This document shows positions 9,541 to 20,331 of a stretch of 29,489 nucleotides of DNA, piece by piece. A model generated the notes under the pieces. That model saw only the letters and a list, made by a program, of their open reading frames with translations. It was not told where the DNA came from and did no database searches. The position numbers were made by a program, and so were the translations under genes. The DNA lies in NCBI GenBank assembly GCA_036897485.1, contig JAYMTF010000832.1, forward strand, positions 1 to 29,489, written 5' to 3'. Each line of letters begins with the position of its first letter. Position 1 is the first letter of the stretch. This stretch comes from Pelargonium nanum. Lineage: Eukaryota; Streptophyta; Magnoliopsida; Geraniales; Geraniaceae.

Positions 9541-11855
9541 CTAATCCTCCAAAATATTCTGCTCCTTCTCAGTAAGAGTTTCTGTCTCAGGTATTGCAGT
9601 ACCATTTACAACCTCATTCTCGCCCCTACATTGTTTCAAAAGTTCTTGAAGACTCCGCACAAGCTCATTAAGTTTCCGAATATTCCTCTCTTGAGAGAGG
9701 ATTATCTGCATAGAGCAAATAACCAATAAAATATTTAGAAACCCAACTCCAAAGATTAAATGCCATTTTCGAACTTAGATAACATATTGTGGAAAATAGT
9801 GAACACAATGCAGAGAATAGAAAAGCGAAGATAAACCAAGACTTCAGTAACATCCAGTAGCAGTAAGAGAAGAACAATGCCATGTTAAACTAGGAATAAT
9901 ATAACACTGTTGAGCAAACCAAAGGTTCAGATAATTGATAAATTTGAGCTAAATGCTGATTATTATTTCCATGACAGTCGCTGAAAATGTAAAGCGCACA
10001 CACCGGAGACATACATCAGTTCATAAGCGTCATTGCAGAAAACCCTTCTACCCTACAGATGTTCCATAGCAAAGTCTAGTCAAAGTTAGAATCAGAACAT
10101 ACAGAAATGCTGCACACACTCATCTTTCCAACAAACCATCCACAAGACAAAAATCGTTGCCCAAACCTTGGGTATTTTCACCTAATTGGCTGAGATGACA
10201 GAATACTGAATATTATGATCAGTCAATTTTTCTACTACTTGCATGCAGATTGGAGTGACTTGAAGATTCACAATTCAGTTGCCAGAAAGAAAGTAGGTAT
10301 AGACAAACAATAGGTTGCCACACCCTACAATAGAAAGAAGTGAAGTAGTTATATCAACTTGAGCACTCCGAAACAGGTTTATGTCACAGAGTTATATCCT
10401 TTTCCCCATATTAGCGTTAGAAAACAGGAAACTGGCTGAAGATAACCCACAAGGATCTACCAGCACATGCACACTCACCCTCATTGCCAGGCTAATGTTC
10501 GAACAGGTTGAGGAAGTTCTTCAGTCTTTATTACATAAAATCTCCAGTAAGAAAGATATACCAGAAAAATTGAAAGAAAAGTCTCTAAATCTTCAGTCTT
10601 TATTACATGACTAATTTAGTAGCAAAGAGATCAACTATTTGAAAACCTTGAAATTTGGTTAGTAACTTCAGTTGATATCATGCTTTGAAGAAAGATAATC
10701 TGATGTCAGTTGGAAAATTTTACATGTAGTCATGTACAGTAAAAGGAAATAAAAAGTAAAGGAAGCGTGTCACAAGAGTATTGCATAGGGTGGTCACACT
10801 GACAAGAAGGTTATGAATCTCAACAATGAAGTAGTAAAGTACCCCATATCAGGTTTGGTTGATGGCTTGATTGGGGATGAAAATTCAATGTTGGTAAAGA
10901 AGCTTTCCAAAAATGTATATCATATTTAAATTTATCTATGATGGGGTCAGGGCAGATGTTGATGATACACCACTGAACAGTAGAGCTTTTGCAATCAACT
11001 GCCGGGACTTGATAGAATCCTACCTAAAAATCCAGTTAGACTCACACTACCTGTGTTTGGCCTGCTGGCTGGATCCATGTATCAAAAGTGCTGAATGTGA
11101 TGACAACGTGGTAAACTATAAGTGAATGACTAGGAAGACAGTAGAATTTGTCACAAGCTGTGGTATTAACAGCTTGACAAGGCAGTGAAGGCACTAGGTA
11201 GGTAATATTTGCCCTTAATTTCAATACTCTTTGCTTTAGCATCAAGGGGAATCTATCCTGAAGTTGGTCAAACTGATGGTTTTGAAAGTCATGCTGTGCA
11301 ATCATTACATAATATGCAAGTTACTAAGGTAAGTACCCATGATACTCTTTAAGATAAATTACTTGTCAATCTTTCCCTGGAAAATTGAATTCCCAAATCC
11401 CAGGTTCAAGGTTCAAGGTTCTCTACTAAATTCCAATTTAAGTATTATGTCTTCCTAATTGAAGTTGCCAAAATCACTTTCGCTAGTCATCGAGTCACAC
11501 GTGCAAACACAGACTTCATAAAACAAAGTATCAGCAATACTACTATTCATGAGGATTGGAACTAGTGGCCTAATAGTTATTTTATCAAACCGCTGCTATT
11601 TCTCCTATCACATTAAACATTGCACAACCAAATTCTTCCATTGATCAATAACTTTAATATAACAAAATAAGTTATCCACTGAAAATTCACCTTTTCTTTC
11701 ACGGTGTTTTCCCTCTGTGAAAGATATTGCTCCTTGTAAGAAATGGCTGGACTTGATTCAGATTCATCCCCAAATTGTTGCTTCCACTCTAACTGCGATG
11801 TGAATACAATTATCACCAGCAAGAAAACAAGTACCCAATGCCTGGACATCGACAT
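9541..11855 (-). CDS. small membrane-anchored coiled-coil protein (109 aa), function unknown
   Basis: Two coding exons, 11855-11691 and 9705-9541, join in phase 0: GAAAAG|GTGAAT at the donor and CTATGCAG|ATAATC at the acceptor. The product is 109 residues. It starts MSMSRHW, then has a hydrophobic segment (about residues 7-20, VLVFLLVIIVFT), which fits an N-terminal signal anchor. A charged stretch follows (KQQF..KEQYLSQRE), and then a leucine-rich heptad-like helix across and after the exon junction (about 50-80, ILSQERNIRKLNELVRSLQELL), predicted coiled coil. The C-terminal tail is acidic and ends NILED. The pattern suggests a type II or tail-exposed membrane protein that oligomerises. I think the family is conserved in plants but cannot name it. 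The start is the first ATG of the exon and lies just after an acceptor (TTACAG|GCAGC, exon start 11879). Confidence 0.75.
9706..11690 (-). other. long (1985 bp) intron of the small membrane-protein gene
   Basis: The intron has GT (11690-11689) and AG (9707-9706) borders. Nothing in it resembles a domain. An exact 18-bp direct repeat, CTTCAGTCTTTATTACAT, occurs at 10519-10536 and 10591-10608, 72 bp apart, inside a 77-codon plus-strand frame (10381-10614). I do not accept that frame as a gene. No transposon ends were found. Confidence 0.6.
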
Positions 11856-12453
11856 TGTTGCAGATGGCCCTAATGCTGCCTGTAATAATTAACAAACAAC
11901 CATATCAATCTTGAAGAAACCTCTGAACCAAAACCAAAATCCTTTACTTTTTACCAAACACTGATCAACATTTAAATCTCCATAGTCAACAACTATTTGG
12001 GGGCATAGTTTGCAAGCCATTTTGACTTTTCTATGTCTCCACTGAAAATGGTAACAGAAAGCCGAAAACTTTCAACAATCATACATTGATACATGCCTTA
12101 AATCTCCGGAATCACAGTTCTTTAGAGGACCAAATTACTTGAAATAGCATGTCATAATGCTAAGAAAATGGCTTATGCAAGCCAATGATGAGCAGTGTCT
12201 TTGGCTCTTTGCAGGTTAGGCTCAACTACCTGTTTGTTGGGTACTGGAAAACGAAAATTGCATGATCCAAAATGCTGGTTTCTCTAAACTTTCTCACCAC
12301 CCAAACAGATCTTCAGATCATGGAGCAGAGAAATTTCACCAGGAAAATCAAAACTTGCATCTATAGCTTCCAAAAAGAAAGTAAAGTTCACAGAATTGAT
12401 GGGTTATACAAAAATTATAGTTTGTAACGAAAAATATGAGAAACAAAACTTAC

Positions 12454-12560
12454 AGATCGAAGCTCACAGAGACTGAGACGAGCATTTTTGGGGACTTGGG
12501 GCAGAAAATGTAGTTGAAGCTTGAAAGTTGGGTCGTCGCCATTTAACGGTGCGATTCACG
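12454..12560 (-). other. probable non-coding first exon (5' UTR) of the small membrane-protein gene
   Basis: On the minus strand a strong donor, GATCT|GTAAGTTT, ends an exon at 12454. The next acceptor (TTACAG|GCAGC) opens the coding exon at 11879, giving a 574-bp intron in the 5' UTR (12453-11880). The upstream edge near 12560 is a guess: the sequence turns to plain T and A runs beyond about 12600 and no clear TATA box was seen. Confidence 0.5.
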
Positions 12561-12599
12561 AGACTGGAACTGAATCTGATCACTGAATTTGATCGGACT

Positions 12600-13299
12600 T
12601 TTTTTTGGATAAATTTTACCTAACAAAATAACAGTTTTTTTATTGTTCTTATCAATTTTACTGTTTTTGAATAAAATCATCTTCGAAGTGTTCTTATTCT
12701 ATCTACAAAAATACTGAAATTTCATTTTTTTTTCTTATTAACATTTCTTAACTTTGGAGCCCGACATGTTTTGATTAAACAACTTCAAACTCCCTTGCAT
12801 TATCACTTTGGTTGTTGACGAAATTTGTCAAACTCCAAAGAAGCTCACTTACTCATATCCAAAGTCTTGATTCTTACTGGTCTTAGAGGTTTACTTTCGG
12901 TCCCATGTCACGGCCTCAATTGACCGTTGCGGCCTCGTGTTAGAAATTTTGATTCTTGATCATTTTGAGGCTCATTTATATGGTCTTATGTTACAATCTC
13001 GTCTTAGAAGTCTTGATTATCAAAAGTCTTAATAGCTCTACTCTGGTACCATGTCATAGCTTCACACCGATGGTCGTATTTCAAGGATTGAAAAGAGCCA
13101 ATTTTGAGTCTCATGACGTGACATCATTCCATTAGGTCGTAGCATCGTTATGGTACCATGATCCTTTAAGATGAAAAGACTTGTCATCGAAGAACTCAAC
13201 CTAGCTCAAAGATCTCAATTACGTAGCGTTCGAGTACGAAGAGTACAACTCTAGAGAGTTAGGACACATAATATAGCTCGATTACGTAGTGGTATAGAG
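12600..13299. other. intergenic DNA with short related motifs
   Basis: No gene was recognised. Motifs such as AGTCTTGATT, GGTCTTAGA and GGTACCATGTCA recur with variation between about 12850 and 13160, so the stretch may be an outer part of the decayed element that follows at 13300, but no unit could be defined. Confidence 0.4.
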
Positions 13300-14080
13300 A
13301 GCTCCTCTTCACTGTTCAACACTTAACACTTATAAGGAGCTCCAAGGTTCCCAAAGATTACTACAACACTTAACTCCCACAAAAAGCACCAAGACTTTCA
13401 AGGAAGATCTCAACACTTAGTCTCCACAAAAGACAACCGTGTCGATTAGAGAGTTCGTAAACAAAGGAAGATCGTCCCTATTTTCATGTCGCTGCCTTGG
13501 TTTCTAAACTGTTTTTGTGCACGTGCGCTCCTCACCTCTCCTCCGTAAATGGTCATCATAAGTGGAGTTCCTCATCTTTCATCCACACTTAGTCTCCACA
13601 GGATACCAGGATCCCCGCCTCGTCGGATCACCTATAAGGCTTTCTGCCTCACCGGTCTCTATATTAGGGTTTCTCTCGTCCCTGCAATATTTGGAGGGCA
13701 TACGTGAGCTATGAATCTCATTCGACGCTCATGGTCAACGTACCCAAAAGGATAGAGCTCCAACACGCAAATCGAACTCCACATCACCAACATTTAACCA
13801 CACCACAACGCATGACGGGAACGAATATCATTCTCCTTGCTAAGAGGATGAGATTTTACAATTTACATAGAAATTTTACATATATATAACTCTTTGTCGA
13901 GCTCTCCTTAGTGGTGTGTGATTCGAAGTCCATAGACCAGATTTTTACTCTCACTCGAGGCGAATTCCCGATCACACACTCGGGTCTCCTCCTAATGATG
14001 TGTTACTCTTATGTAAGCTTCAAGTACTCAAAGTAAGGATCTAAGCTTTTGATTCTGTCTCGAGTGCTCAAGCCTCTAGC
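13300..14080 (+). mobile_element. decayed LTR-like element, copy B
   Basis: This is the plus-strand counterpart of the element at 1730-2420 (minus), with the same order of conserved blocks. Within it CTCAACACTT and CTCCACAA recur in a loose tandem pattern (13370-13440 and 13580-13600), and a TATATATAAC tract at about 13880 precedes GAGCTCTCCTT. Divergence between copies is large, so insertion was old. Ends are uncertain. A shorter possible third match, around GCACTCCTCAAAACATTTATC at about 27057, lies on the plus strand. Confidence 0.5.
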
Positions 14081-14480
14081 TCCATCCCCACAATTTTAAG
14101 TTTATAACATTTTCAAGACAATCACCCTGACACGTGAAAAGACAAAAACAAACTCTAATGTACTAAAGTTAATCGATTCAATAGAGGCGCATCAACATTT
14201 CTCATCCCTTTTCCAATACACACAAATTCAGAGGAGCATCCAAACAACTCGCTATGAAATAAATAAATTAAAAGGTCCATAATGAAATAAATTAAAGACA
14301 AACATGAGTATTATGCTAATACCAGAAATCTAGTGGAATAAACATGAAACAAGAAAGTACAGGTGCTTTTCACGAAATACGAAAAAGTACAGGGACACAG
14401 TTTGGAAAAGAAAGACCAAAATAAAATCCATATTTGGATGCTGTCAAGATGATCTTCTGAAATCTGAAGAGACGCCAAAA
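14081..14480. other. upstream region of the TLDc gene
   Basis: This lies directly before the start codon at 14481 and should hold the promoter and 5' UTR. No clear TATA box was found at a convincing distance. The short minus-strand frame at 14311-14505 has no supporting features. Confidence 0.4.
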
Positions 14481-17148
14481 ATGGGGAACGCTCAGTCACC
14501 TTCATCAGATCCTCGCTTCGTTATTGCTTCCAGGTTCTTCTCTTCAAAACCCTAATTCTCTTTCTCTGCATCTATGCTTGCTTCGAAATTGCTCAATCGA
14601 CACTTGAGTTTATTATGTTGCAGAGCTTTCACTCCGAAGGAACTGGAAGATCTCAAATCACTGTTTGCGTCTCTGGCTGCCCAGTCAAATAGCAATGGTG
14701 AATTCGTCTCTTGCTCAGTTTTTGAGGTCTCTTTCTTCACACTTTTTTTTTCTTCTTTCGATTTGGGCACAAATTTGTAAACTTTCAATCCCCCAAATCT
14801 TATCAAATTGATGGTTTGTTTCTGTTAGGCACATTATGGACTCAGGAATCCGCTTGGAGAACGATTGTTCAATCTGATTACACAGAAACGCAATGACCAG
14901 AGACTTACTTTCGAAGACCTTGTAATTGCTAAAGCAAGTTCCCAAAACTCCATTTTTCATGACCATTCAATTGCTTTTATCAATATACATTGCAAACAAG
15001 TAGAAGTGTGTAATCAGTATGCGTAACTGTATCGTGTTTGCTTCCATTTGTATTTTGCAGGGTTCTTATGAAAAAGGAACTAAAGATGATATTGATGAGT
15101 TTATATATCAGTTGTTAGATGTAAATGGTGACGGCATCGTTCTGAGGTATAACTATAACTATGTCTGGTACTCACTGGCTTTACTTTGTTATTCTTTGAA
15201 TAATCCAAATATCTTAGAGAGGAAGATGGGTTAAAATCATCAGAATTGATAAGTAAATACTCGAGCTTTGTGTCTTTAGGTTTATGTTTATTGTAAAAGA
15301 AGTGGAAGTAGCCTCTATGGTGTTTGAAGTATGGATGGAGAGAATTAGGGGGTCTTCGTAATTGTTGGAATGGAATGTTCATAAATTACTACTTGGTATG
15401 TCATACAACTATGTTTAATGGCCAAAAGTTGGCATTAATGTGTTTGACATTAAATCTCTTGGCAGGTCTGATCTGGAATCTGTTTTGACTGCAATATTTT
15501 ATTCTATATTTTCTATGGAAAGCGCTGAACCGCAGTCAAGCTCACAACAAGACATTCTAGACGTATTTCTTAATGCTGCAACTTTTTCGAATAACTGTGA
15601 AGGGAAAACTGAAAAAAGTATGTCTTTTGAGGACTTCAGAAGCTGGAGTACCCTTATACCATCTGCCAGGAAGTTCCTTGGAAACTTGTTGGTACCACCT
15701 GATTCAGGTTTTTTCTCTTTTATATTCATTTTCCGGGTCTTCTTAGTTCATTCATTCATTCCATGTGCGATTGTTCCAGATTCATTCCGATCTCTCAGTA
15801 GCATATATATACGTCATTGGAAATTTAAGGCTCTAGTTAATTATTACTATGACTATGCAGAGTACGGTTTTACTATGACTATCAAGGAATACACCATATA
15901 ATGTGCAAGGTTTTATTATTATTTTCTGTAGGAAGATTGGGTTCTCAAGTACCTCAGCTATTGCATCCAGAAAATATTGATTCTAATATGATAACATTAA
16001 AGAAGGAATATGCTTGGCATATCGGAGGACTCCTTTCTCATGAAGATCTGGAGGAATGGAAACTTCTGTACCATAGTTCTCTTCATGGCCAAAGCTTCAA
16101 TACTTTCCTGGGTAAAATTGCGTGAGTAACTTTGTCTTATTTGTCAGCGACACAGATCTTTAGTTTAAAGTTCTTTGAGAACAGTTTTCATTACCTCTAG
16201 CTATATTTTTTTTATACCTTGTAACTTGGGTTTGTCCAGCCTGCTTTCTAGATTAATATCCACCTGGAGTGTGAACTCAAATCTATAGAGTATAACAATG
16301 ATATAGTTTCATGCTTCTCCATCCTTTCCCTGAATGGTTTCAGGAAAAGATTTAATAGCTAAAAGTTATTCTATTTTTCTCAGTTTCTTGGTTACAACAC
16401 CTATATGTAAATAGGAATCAAATTGATCATTGTTTACTTGAACTGTAGAAATGATGAAGGCCCAACAGTGTTGATTATTAAAGATAAAGAAGGGTACATT
16501 TATGGCGGTTATGCCTCTCAGCCTTGGGAGAAGCATAGTGATTTCTATGGTGATATGAAGTCTTTTATTTTCCAACTATATCCAAAGGCATCTATATTCA
16601 GGCCGAGCGGAGCAAACACTAATCTGCAATGGGTAAGTTTCCTATTTTTTTAGGTTTCATATAAATTATAGGAGTGTAAATCAGATATCTTATATTACAT
16701 CCCGTGCCTGCTGCTTTTGTTCATTTTTGTGCATGCCCCAGCATATGCTATAACATAGAAGACAAACACTTGCATTAACATGACTTGCATTACAAATTAA
16801 ATCTGTCACGACTCGTAAATTTTGATCATGCATTTGTTTCAGTGTGCTGTGAATTTCAGTTCTGAAAACATCCCGAATGGGATTGGGTTTGGAGGAAAAG
16901 TGAACCACTTTGGTTTCTTCCTCTCAGCAAACTTTGATCAAGGGCAGACCTTCAGCTGCTCTACATTTGGAAGCCCTTGCCTCTCCAAGACGAACCAAAT
17001 ATGCCCAGAAGTAATCGAATGCTGGGGCATCGTCTCAAAAGAGGAACAACAAGAAAGAGCTGGAACCCTCAAGGGTTCGGTATTAGAGAGATTTAAGGAG
17101 GATCGCAATATGCTCAAAATGGTTGGGCTTGCAAATGCAAGCGAGTAA
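14481..17148 (+). CDS. TLDc domain and EF-hand protein, MEAK7-like (422 aa)
   Basis: Eight exons join without a break: 14481-14533, 14624-14726, 14829-14933, 15061-15146, 15466-15707, 15932-16121, 16449-16632 and 16843-17148 (1269 nt, 422 codons plus TAA). The start MGNAQS gives Gly2 with Ser6, a good N-myristoylation signal, as in human MEAK7 (TLDC1). Residues 107-118 (DVNGDGIVLRSD) form an EF-hand-like loop with Asp at 1, 5 and 12 and Asn at 3. About 230-383 is the TLDc domain (LLSHEDLEEWKLLYHS, YIYGGYASQPW, GIGFGGKVNHFGFFL, ECWGI). TLDc proteins of this type act in oxidative-stress protection, V-ATPase binding and lysosomal mTOR signalling in animals; the plant role is not established here. 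Seven introns are 90-319 bp. Six are GT-AG; intron 3 is GC-AG. The gene is convergent with eS17, 615 bp away. Confidence 0.93.
14934..15060 (+). other. non-canonical GC-AG intron of the TLDc gene
   Basis: Joining exon 3 to exon 4 in frame requires the donor AAA|GCAAGT and the acceptor TTTTGCAG|GGTTC. GCAAGT is the usual sequence of plant GC donors. The only nearby GT donor (CTT|GTAATT at 14921) would also keep the frame but would remove four residues (VIAK) that continue a family-like FEDLVIAK..YEKG stretch. Confidence 0.75.
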
Positions 17149-17763
17149 ATCTTGTTCTCATAATGTATAAATGAAAGTGTGATTTTCATGGCAAATTCAC
17201 TCACTTTGTAGATAAAGTAATTACCATGTACAATCAAATGTGTGAATGCTGGGACAACATGTTATTTGTGATTGACCAGCTCTCTTAATGGAAGCTTGCA
17301 AGAGAACTTGTGATTTGTGATACTTGTCATCTACGCTGTCAAGTGTAAATTTATTCATCATTGTTTTGTAATAATTATAAAAACATAATTGCTATAAGAT
17401 TTTAATACAATAGAATGTGTTTGCTTGATCAGGAGCTCTATTGAGTTCTTCTATTTTTTTCATCAGCAAAGGTATATACACACTTGATCCCCCTCATGAA
17501 TCTGGTTCGACCCTTTGATTGAAGTGTTGATATCGGCTATAAAAGAAGAAAAAAAAGAGTAGATGATAAACAATGAGAGATGATATGTTCACGTGAATTT
17601 CATGTCCCCAATTGTTCATTTAGCTTCTTTCTTTTTATCCGTTGAGCTACACACATAGATGTAAAGCCTTAAAAAAACAACTGTTTGGATTTAAAATCAA
17701 AACGATCAATAGCTCAAATTGCTAATAATGTAGCAAAATCTTCATCTTCATTAACATGCTAGT
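17149..17763. other. convergent intergenic region (3' ends of TLDc gene and eS17)
   Basis: This holds the two 3' untranslated regions. ATAATTATAAAAACATAAT at about 17370 could supply the plus-strand poly(A) signal. No further gene or repeat was seen. Confidence 0.5.
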
Positions 17764-18201
17764 CTAATAGCTAGGCCTTCCAGGTGCGCCAAAACCACCA
17801 CCACCACCACCGCGGTAGAACGGCATAGCAGCAGCGGGATTGGCTCGGACGAGGCCAGGGAGGTCACTCATGCCGAGAGCAGAGAGCATGTCTAGTGTCT
17901 CCTTATCGACCTCGATGTGGTCGGTTTTGATGGCGGACTCGTCGGGGACGAAGTCCATGCGCCGCTCGCGCTCCTCCTCCTGCAGCTTCAGGGAGATGCC
18001 GCGGACCGGTCCCTTCTGGATCCGCTTCATCAGGTGGGTCGAGAATCCGGCGATCTTGTTGCGGAGCCGCTTCGAGGGGATGATCGCCACCTCTTCTAGA
18101 ACCTTCTTGTTGGTGTGGAAGTCGAGGGTCATGCGCGAGTAGTAGCGCTCGATCACCTGTCGCGACGATTTCTTCACGGTCTTGGTGCGGACGCGACCCA
18201 T
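17764..18201 (-). CDS. RPS17: 40S ribosomal protein eS17
   Basis: An intronless 145-codon gene. The N-terminal 110 or so residues ([21 protein letters not shown], then [52 protein letters not shown]) match the highly conserved eukaryotic eS17 family, a small-subunit protein on the 40S head/beak side. As in other plant copies, the tail after LGMSD is variable; here it is Ala/Gly-rich, with six glycines before FGAPGRPSY. Length is normal for plants (about 140). The start is fixed by MGRVR. Codons are GC-rich at third positions compared with the AT-rich surroundings, as expected for a highly expressed gene. The product is cytosolic and part of translation. Confidence 0.98.
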   Translation of the reverse strand: MGRVRTKTVKKSSRQVIERYYSRMTLDFHTNKKVLEEVAIIPSKRLRNKIAGFSTHLMKRIQKGPVRGISLKLQEEERERRMDFVPDESAIKTDHIEVDKETLDMLSALGMSDLPGLVRANPAAAMPFYRGGGGGGFGAPGRPSY

Positions 18202-18296
18202 GCTGATGCCGGGGGTGAGTGTGTGATTCGGTTTCGACGACGGAGTGGTTCGTTAATGGGTAAGGTGACGACTGACGTGAGATCGGATTGATTGAG

Positions 18297-18322
18297 TTAG
18301 GGTTTGTGTAAATTTATTTATA
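18297..18322 (-). promoter_or_regulatory. telo-box and TATA box of the eS17 promoter
   Basis: On the minus strand, TATAAATAAA (plus coordinates 18313-18322) is followed by AAACCCTAA (18297-18305), the plant telo-box. Telo-boxes near the transcription start are typical of plant ribosomal protein genes. The TATA box is about 115 bp before the start codon, which puts the transcription start near 18285. Just downstream, two TGACG/ACGTCA-type bZIP motifs lie near 18265-18280. Confidence 0.75.
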
Positions 18323-18329
18323 GGTATTC

Positions 18330-18677
18330 GAGAAGAATATTGGGCCAGGTCTCAGGTGGAAGCTTATGGATCTCGATTTTGTTGGACTTTTCGATGTGTT
18401 TGGATAGAGTGGGCCTAAATCTTGTACCCGCAAATGCAATATCCTGGGCCCTATTGATTCAGATTTTTATTCCCTACGTTATGGTTAACTAGGAGGGGGG
18501 AGGGAGCAACTTAGGGGTGATAATTAGGATTACGAATTGGATTTGATTGAATTTATTTGGATTTAGTTTGATAAAAAGGCAATTTCAATTTAATCAGAAA
18601 GAAATTCAAATCGAATGACGGCCTTGGCGTGTGGCTTTGAACATCTCCAATGGTTTTATTTTGGACATTGTCAATAC
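18330..18677. other. intergenic DNA upstream of eS17
   Basis: No gene was recognised. Around 18530-18620 are GATTTGATTGAATTTATTTGG-like AT-rich motifs, resembling others near 20400-20460, which probably come from decayed repeats. Confidence 0.45.
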
Positions 18678-18772
18678 ATGGTCGAGATCCTCGTACACGA
18701 TTGAGATACCCGTACATGTATTAGGTCCTCGTATACGACCGAGGTCTCTGTACATGGCTGAGGTTCTTGTAC
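18678..18772 (+). repeat. tandem array, five units of exactly 19 bp
   Basis: Units at 18678, 18697, 18716, 18735 and 18754, each 19 bases, with consensus AYGNYYGAGGTCCTCGTAC. Units 1, 3 and 5 start with ATG and units 2 and 4 with ACGA, so the array may have grown as 38-bp dimers. There is no length slippage between units despite many substitutions. It lies between eS17 and the 3' end of the first dehydrogenase. Confidence 0.85.
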
Positions 18773-19299
18773 GCAGAATGCGCCACATGCTCTTTGAGCA
18801 AGTCTTATAGTCATGAAGCTGGGCAACGTGACATTCGATGTTGTCATTCATCGGGAAGACTTGTGTTGTTCTTGGTAACGTGTCTCTTTCTTACTTGCTA
18901 ATTTCCCATATTGTATTGTTTTGGTTCTTTGCCTAATTTTATAACATCTTTTGGACTAAACTAATAATTAGAATCACCTTAACTTTTAAGTTTCCTCTCA
19001 CCGAGTTAAGGTTCAAAATGACCTTATGTGGAACCTACAAGAATCCACGGGTTTTCTAATAATACTAGGACGTAGAGTATCAATCATGTACCTAAAATTC
19101 TATACTATTGTGATTGGATAATTAAATCGTGCCCTTCTGTTTCTTCACAACTCAATCTGCAACTACAAAACTTGTACAATACACTAAACGGAGCCAATAA
19201 CCAACCATAGTTTCATTAACTTAAATGCTAAAAAAAAACTAAAACCATCTCTAGAAAAAGAAAAGGCATTAACGGCCATCATTGTTACAAAACACAGGC
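18773..19299. other. intergenic DNA, 3' flank of the first dehydrogenase
   Basis: Nothing beyond the likely 3' untranslated region (about 19150-19299) of the minus-strand dehydrogenase was recognised. Confidence 0.5.
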
Positions 19300-20238
19300 T
19301 TAATTAAACTGATTTTGAGAGAAAAGATTCTTGAGCACCATGCTAAAAGACTGGTTGGTGGTGCTATAACCTCCATCAACCATAAGGTTCAGTCCACTCA
19401 CAACCCTAGACTCGTCGCTAGCCAAGTACAGCGCCGCCTCCGCCACGTCCTCCGGCTGCGGCGCCGCCCCTTTCAGCACCGCCGCCGCGCAAACAGCTCC
19501 CTCCACCGCCTCCTTCTCCATCCCCATAGCGTTCCTCAACAACGGCGTGGCAATAGCACACGGCGAGACCGAGTTGACTCGGATCCCGTACTGCCCTAGC
19601 TCCACGCACAGGTTCTTCATCAGCCCCACCACCGCGTGCTTCGACGCCGTGTACGCGTGCGGCGACTCGCCGCAGCTCACGGAGGCCACGCTGGCCGTGA
19701 AGAGTATGACGCCGCCGTTTTTCGCCGGAATCATAACCCTAGCGGCGTGTTTGGCGCCCAAGAAAGCGCCGTACACGTTGACCTCGAAGACTTTCTTGAA
19801 GTTGTCGTTGTCGGCGCCTAGTATGGTGGGGTCCACGTCGCCGGAGACGCCGGCGTTGTTGAACATAATGTCGACCTTGCCGTACTTGGAAACAGCGAAA
19901 TCTACGAGGCTTGTGACGTCACTATCGCTGGTGACGTCGCAGTGGACGTAGCTAATGTCGTGGGAGTTGAGTTCTTGGCAGAGGGAGTGTCCGAGGTTGT
20001 CTTGGACGTCGGCGACGATGACCTTGGCGCCGTGCCGGAGGAATAATCTTGCAGTGCTCTCGCCGATGCCACTTGCGCCGCCGGTGATTATGGCAACTTT
20101 TCCTTGTAGCCTGAAAATTAACGAAATTTAAGATTATGTTAGCTAAAGAATTTTTTGAACAAAGCTCGATCGAGAAAATGAGTAGGAATTTGACCTTTTA
20201 GCAACAGGAGATATTGATGATGAAGCAGAATAGTTCAT
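19300..20238 (-). CDS. short-chain dehydrogenase/reductase, SDR110C-type (ABA2/borneol dehydrogenase-like), 284 aa
   Basis: Exon 1 is 20238-20195 and exon 2 is 20110-19300; an 84-bp GT-AG intron splits an Arg codon (phase 2). The protein has the classical SDR parts in order: TGGASGIG for the cofactor (24-31), Asp49 after the second strand, which favours NAD(H), NNAG (99-102) and the catalytic Ser155, Tyr168 and Lys172 (YTASK), with GLNLMVDGGY near the end. It is full length for the plant SDR110C group, which includes xanthoxin dehydrogenase (ABA2), secoisolariciresinol, borneol and isopiperitenol dehydrogenases; these oxidise secondary alcohols in hormone and terpenoid or lignan pathways. The sequence alone does not give the substrate. 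A paralogue with the same intron lies at 28305-29268. The long plus-strand frame opposite it is a shadow. Confidence 0.92.
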
Positions 20239-20331
20239 GTTTGTTGATAGAGTAGAGCTGTAAGTAGAAGTAGCTAATTATGACCAGTACTGAGGACTTT
20301 CCAGTTATGCTGTCTACGTACTACGTGGGCA

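Noticed and set aside
10381..10614. 77-codon plus-strand frame within an intron
   Set aside because: It lies antisense in the intron of the small membrane-protein gene and depends on a local 72-bp duplication; no domain seen.
13300..14080. Minisatellite like the one at 4399-4830
   Set aside because: CTCAACACTT-type motifs recur only loosely, and the region aligns end to end with 1730-2420 as a single-copy unit.
17840..18142. 100-codon plus-strand frame opposite eS17
   Set aside because: Antisense to the intact eS17 gene; Arg/Ser-rich composition is a by-product of its codons.
18265..18280. as-1 element (paired TGACG) before eS17
   Set aside because: Two TGACG motifs are present but their spacing does not fit a classical as-1 element, so only single bZIP-like sites are noted.
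19547..19951. 134-codon plus-strand frame opposite the first dehydrogenase
   Set aside because: Shadow of a real GC-rich exon on the minus strand with no domain or splice support.
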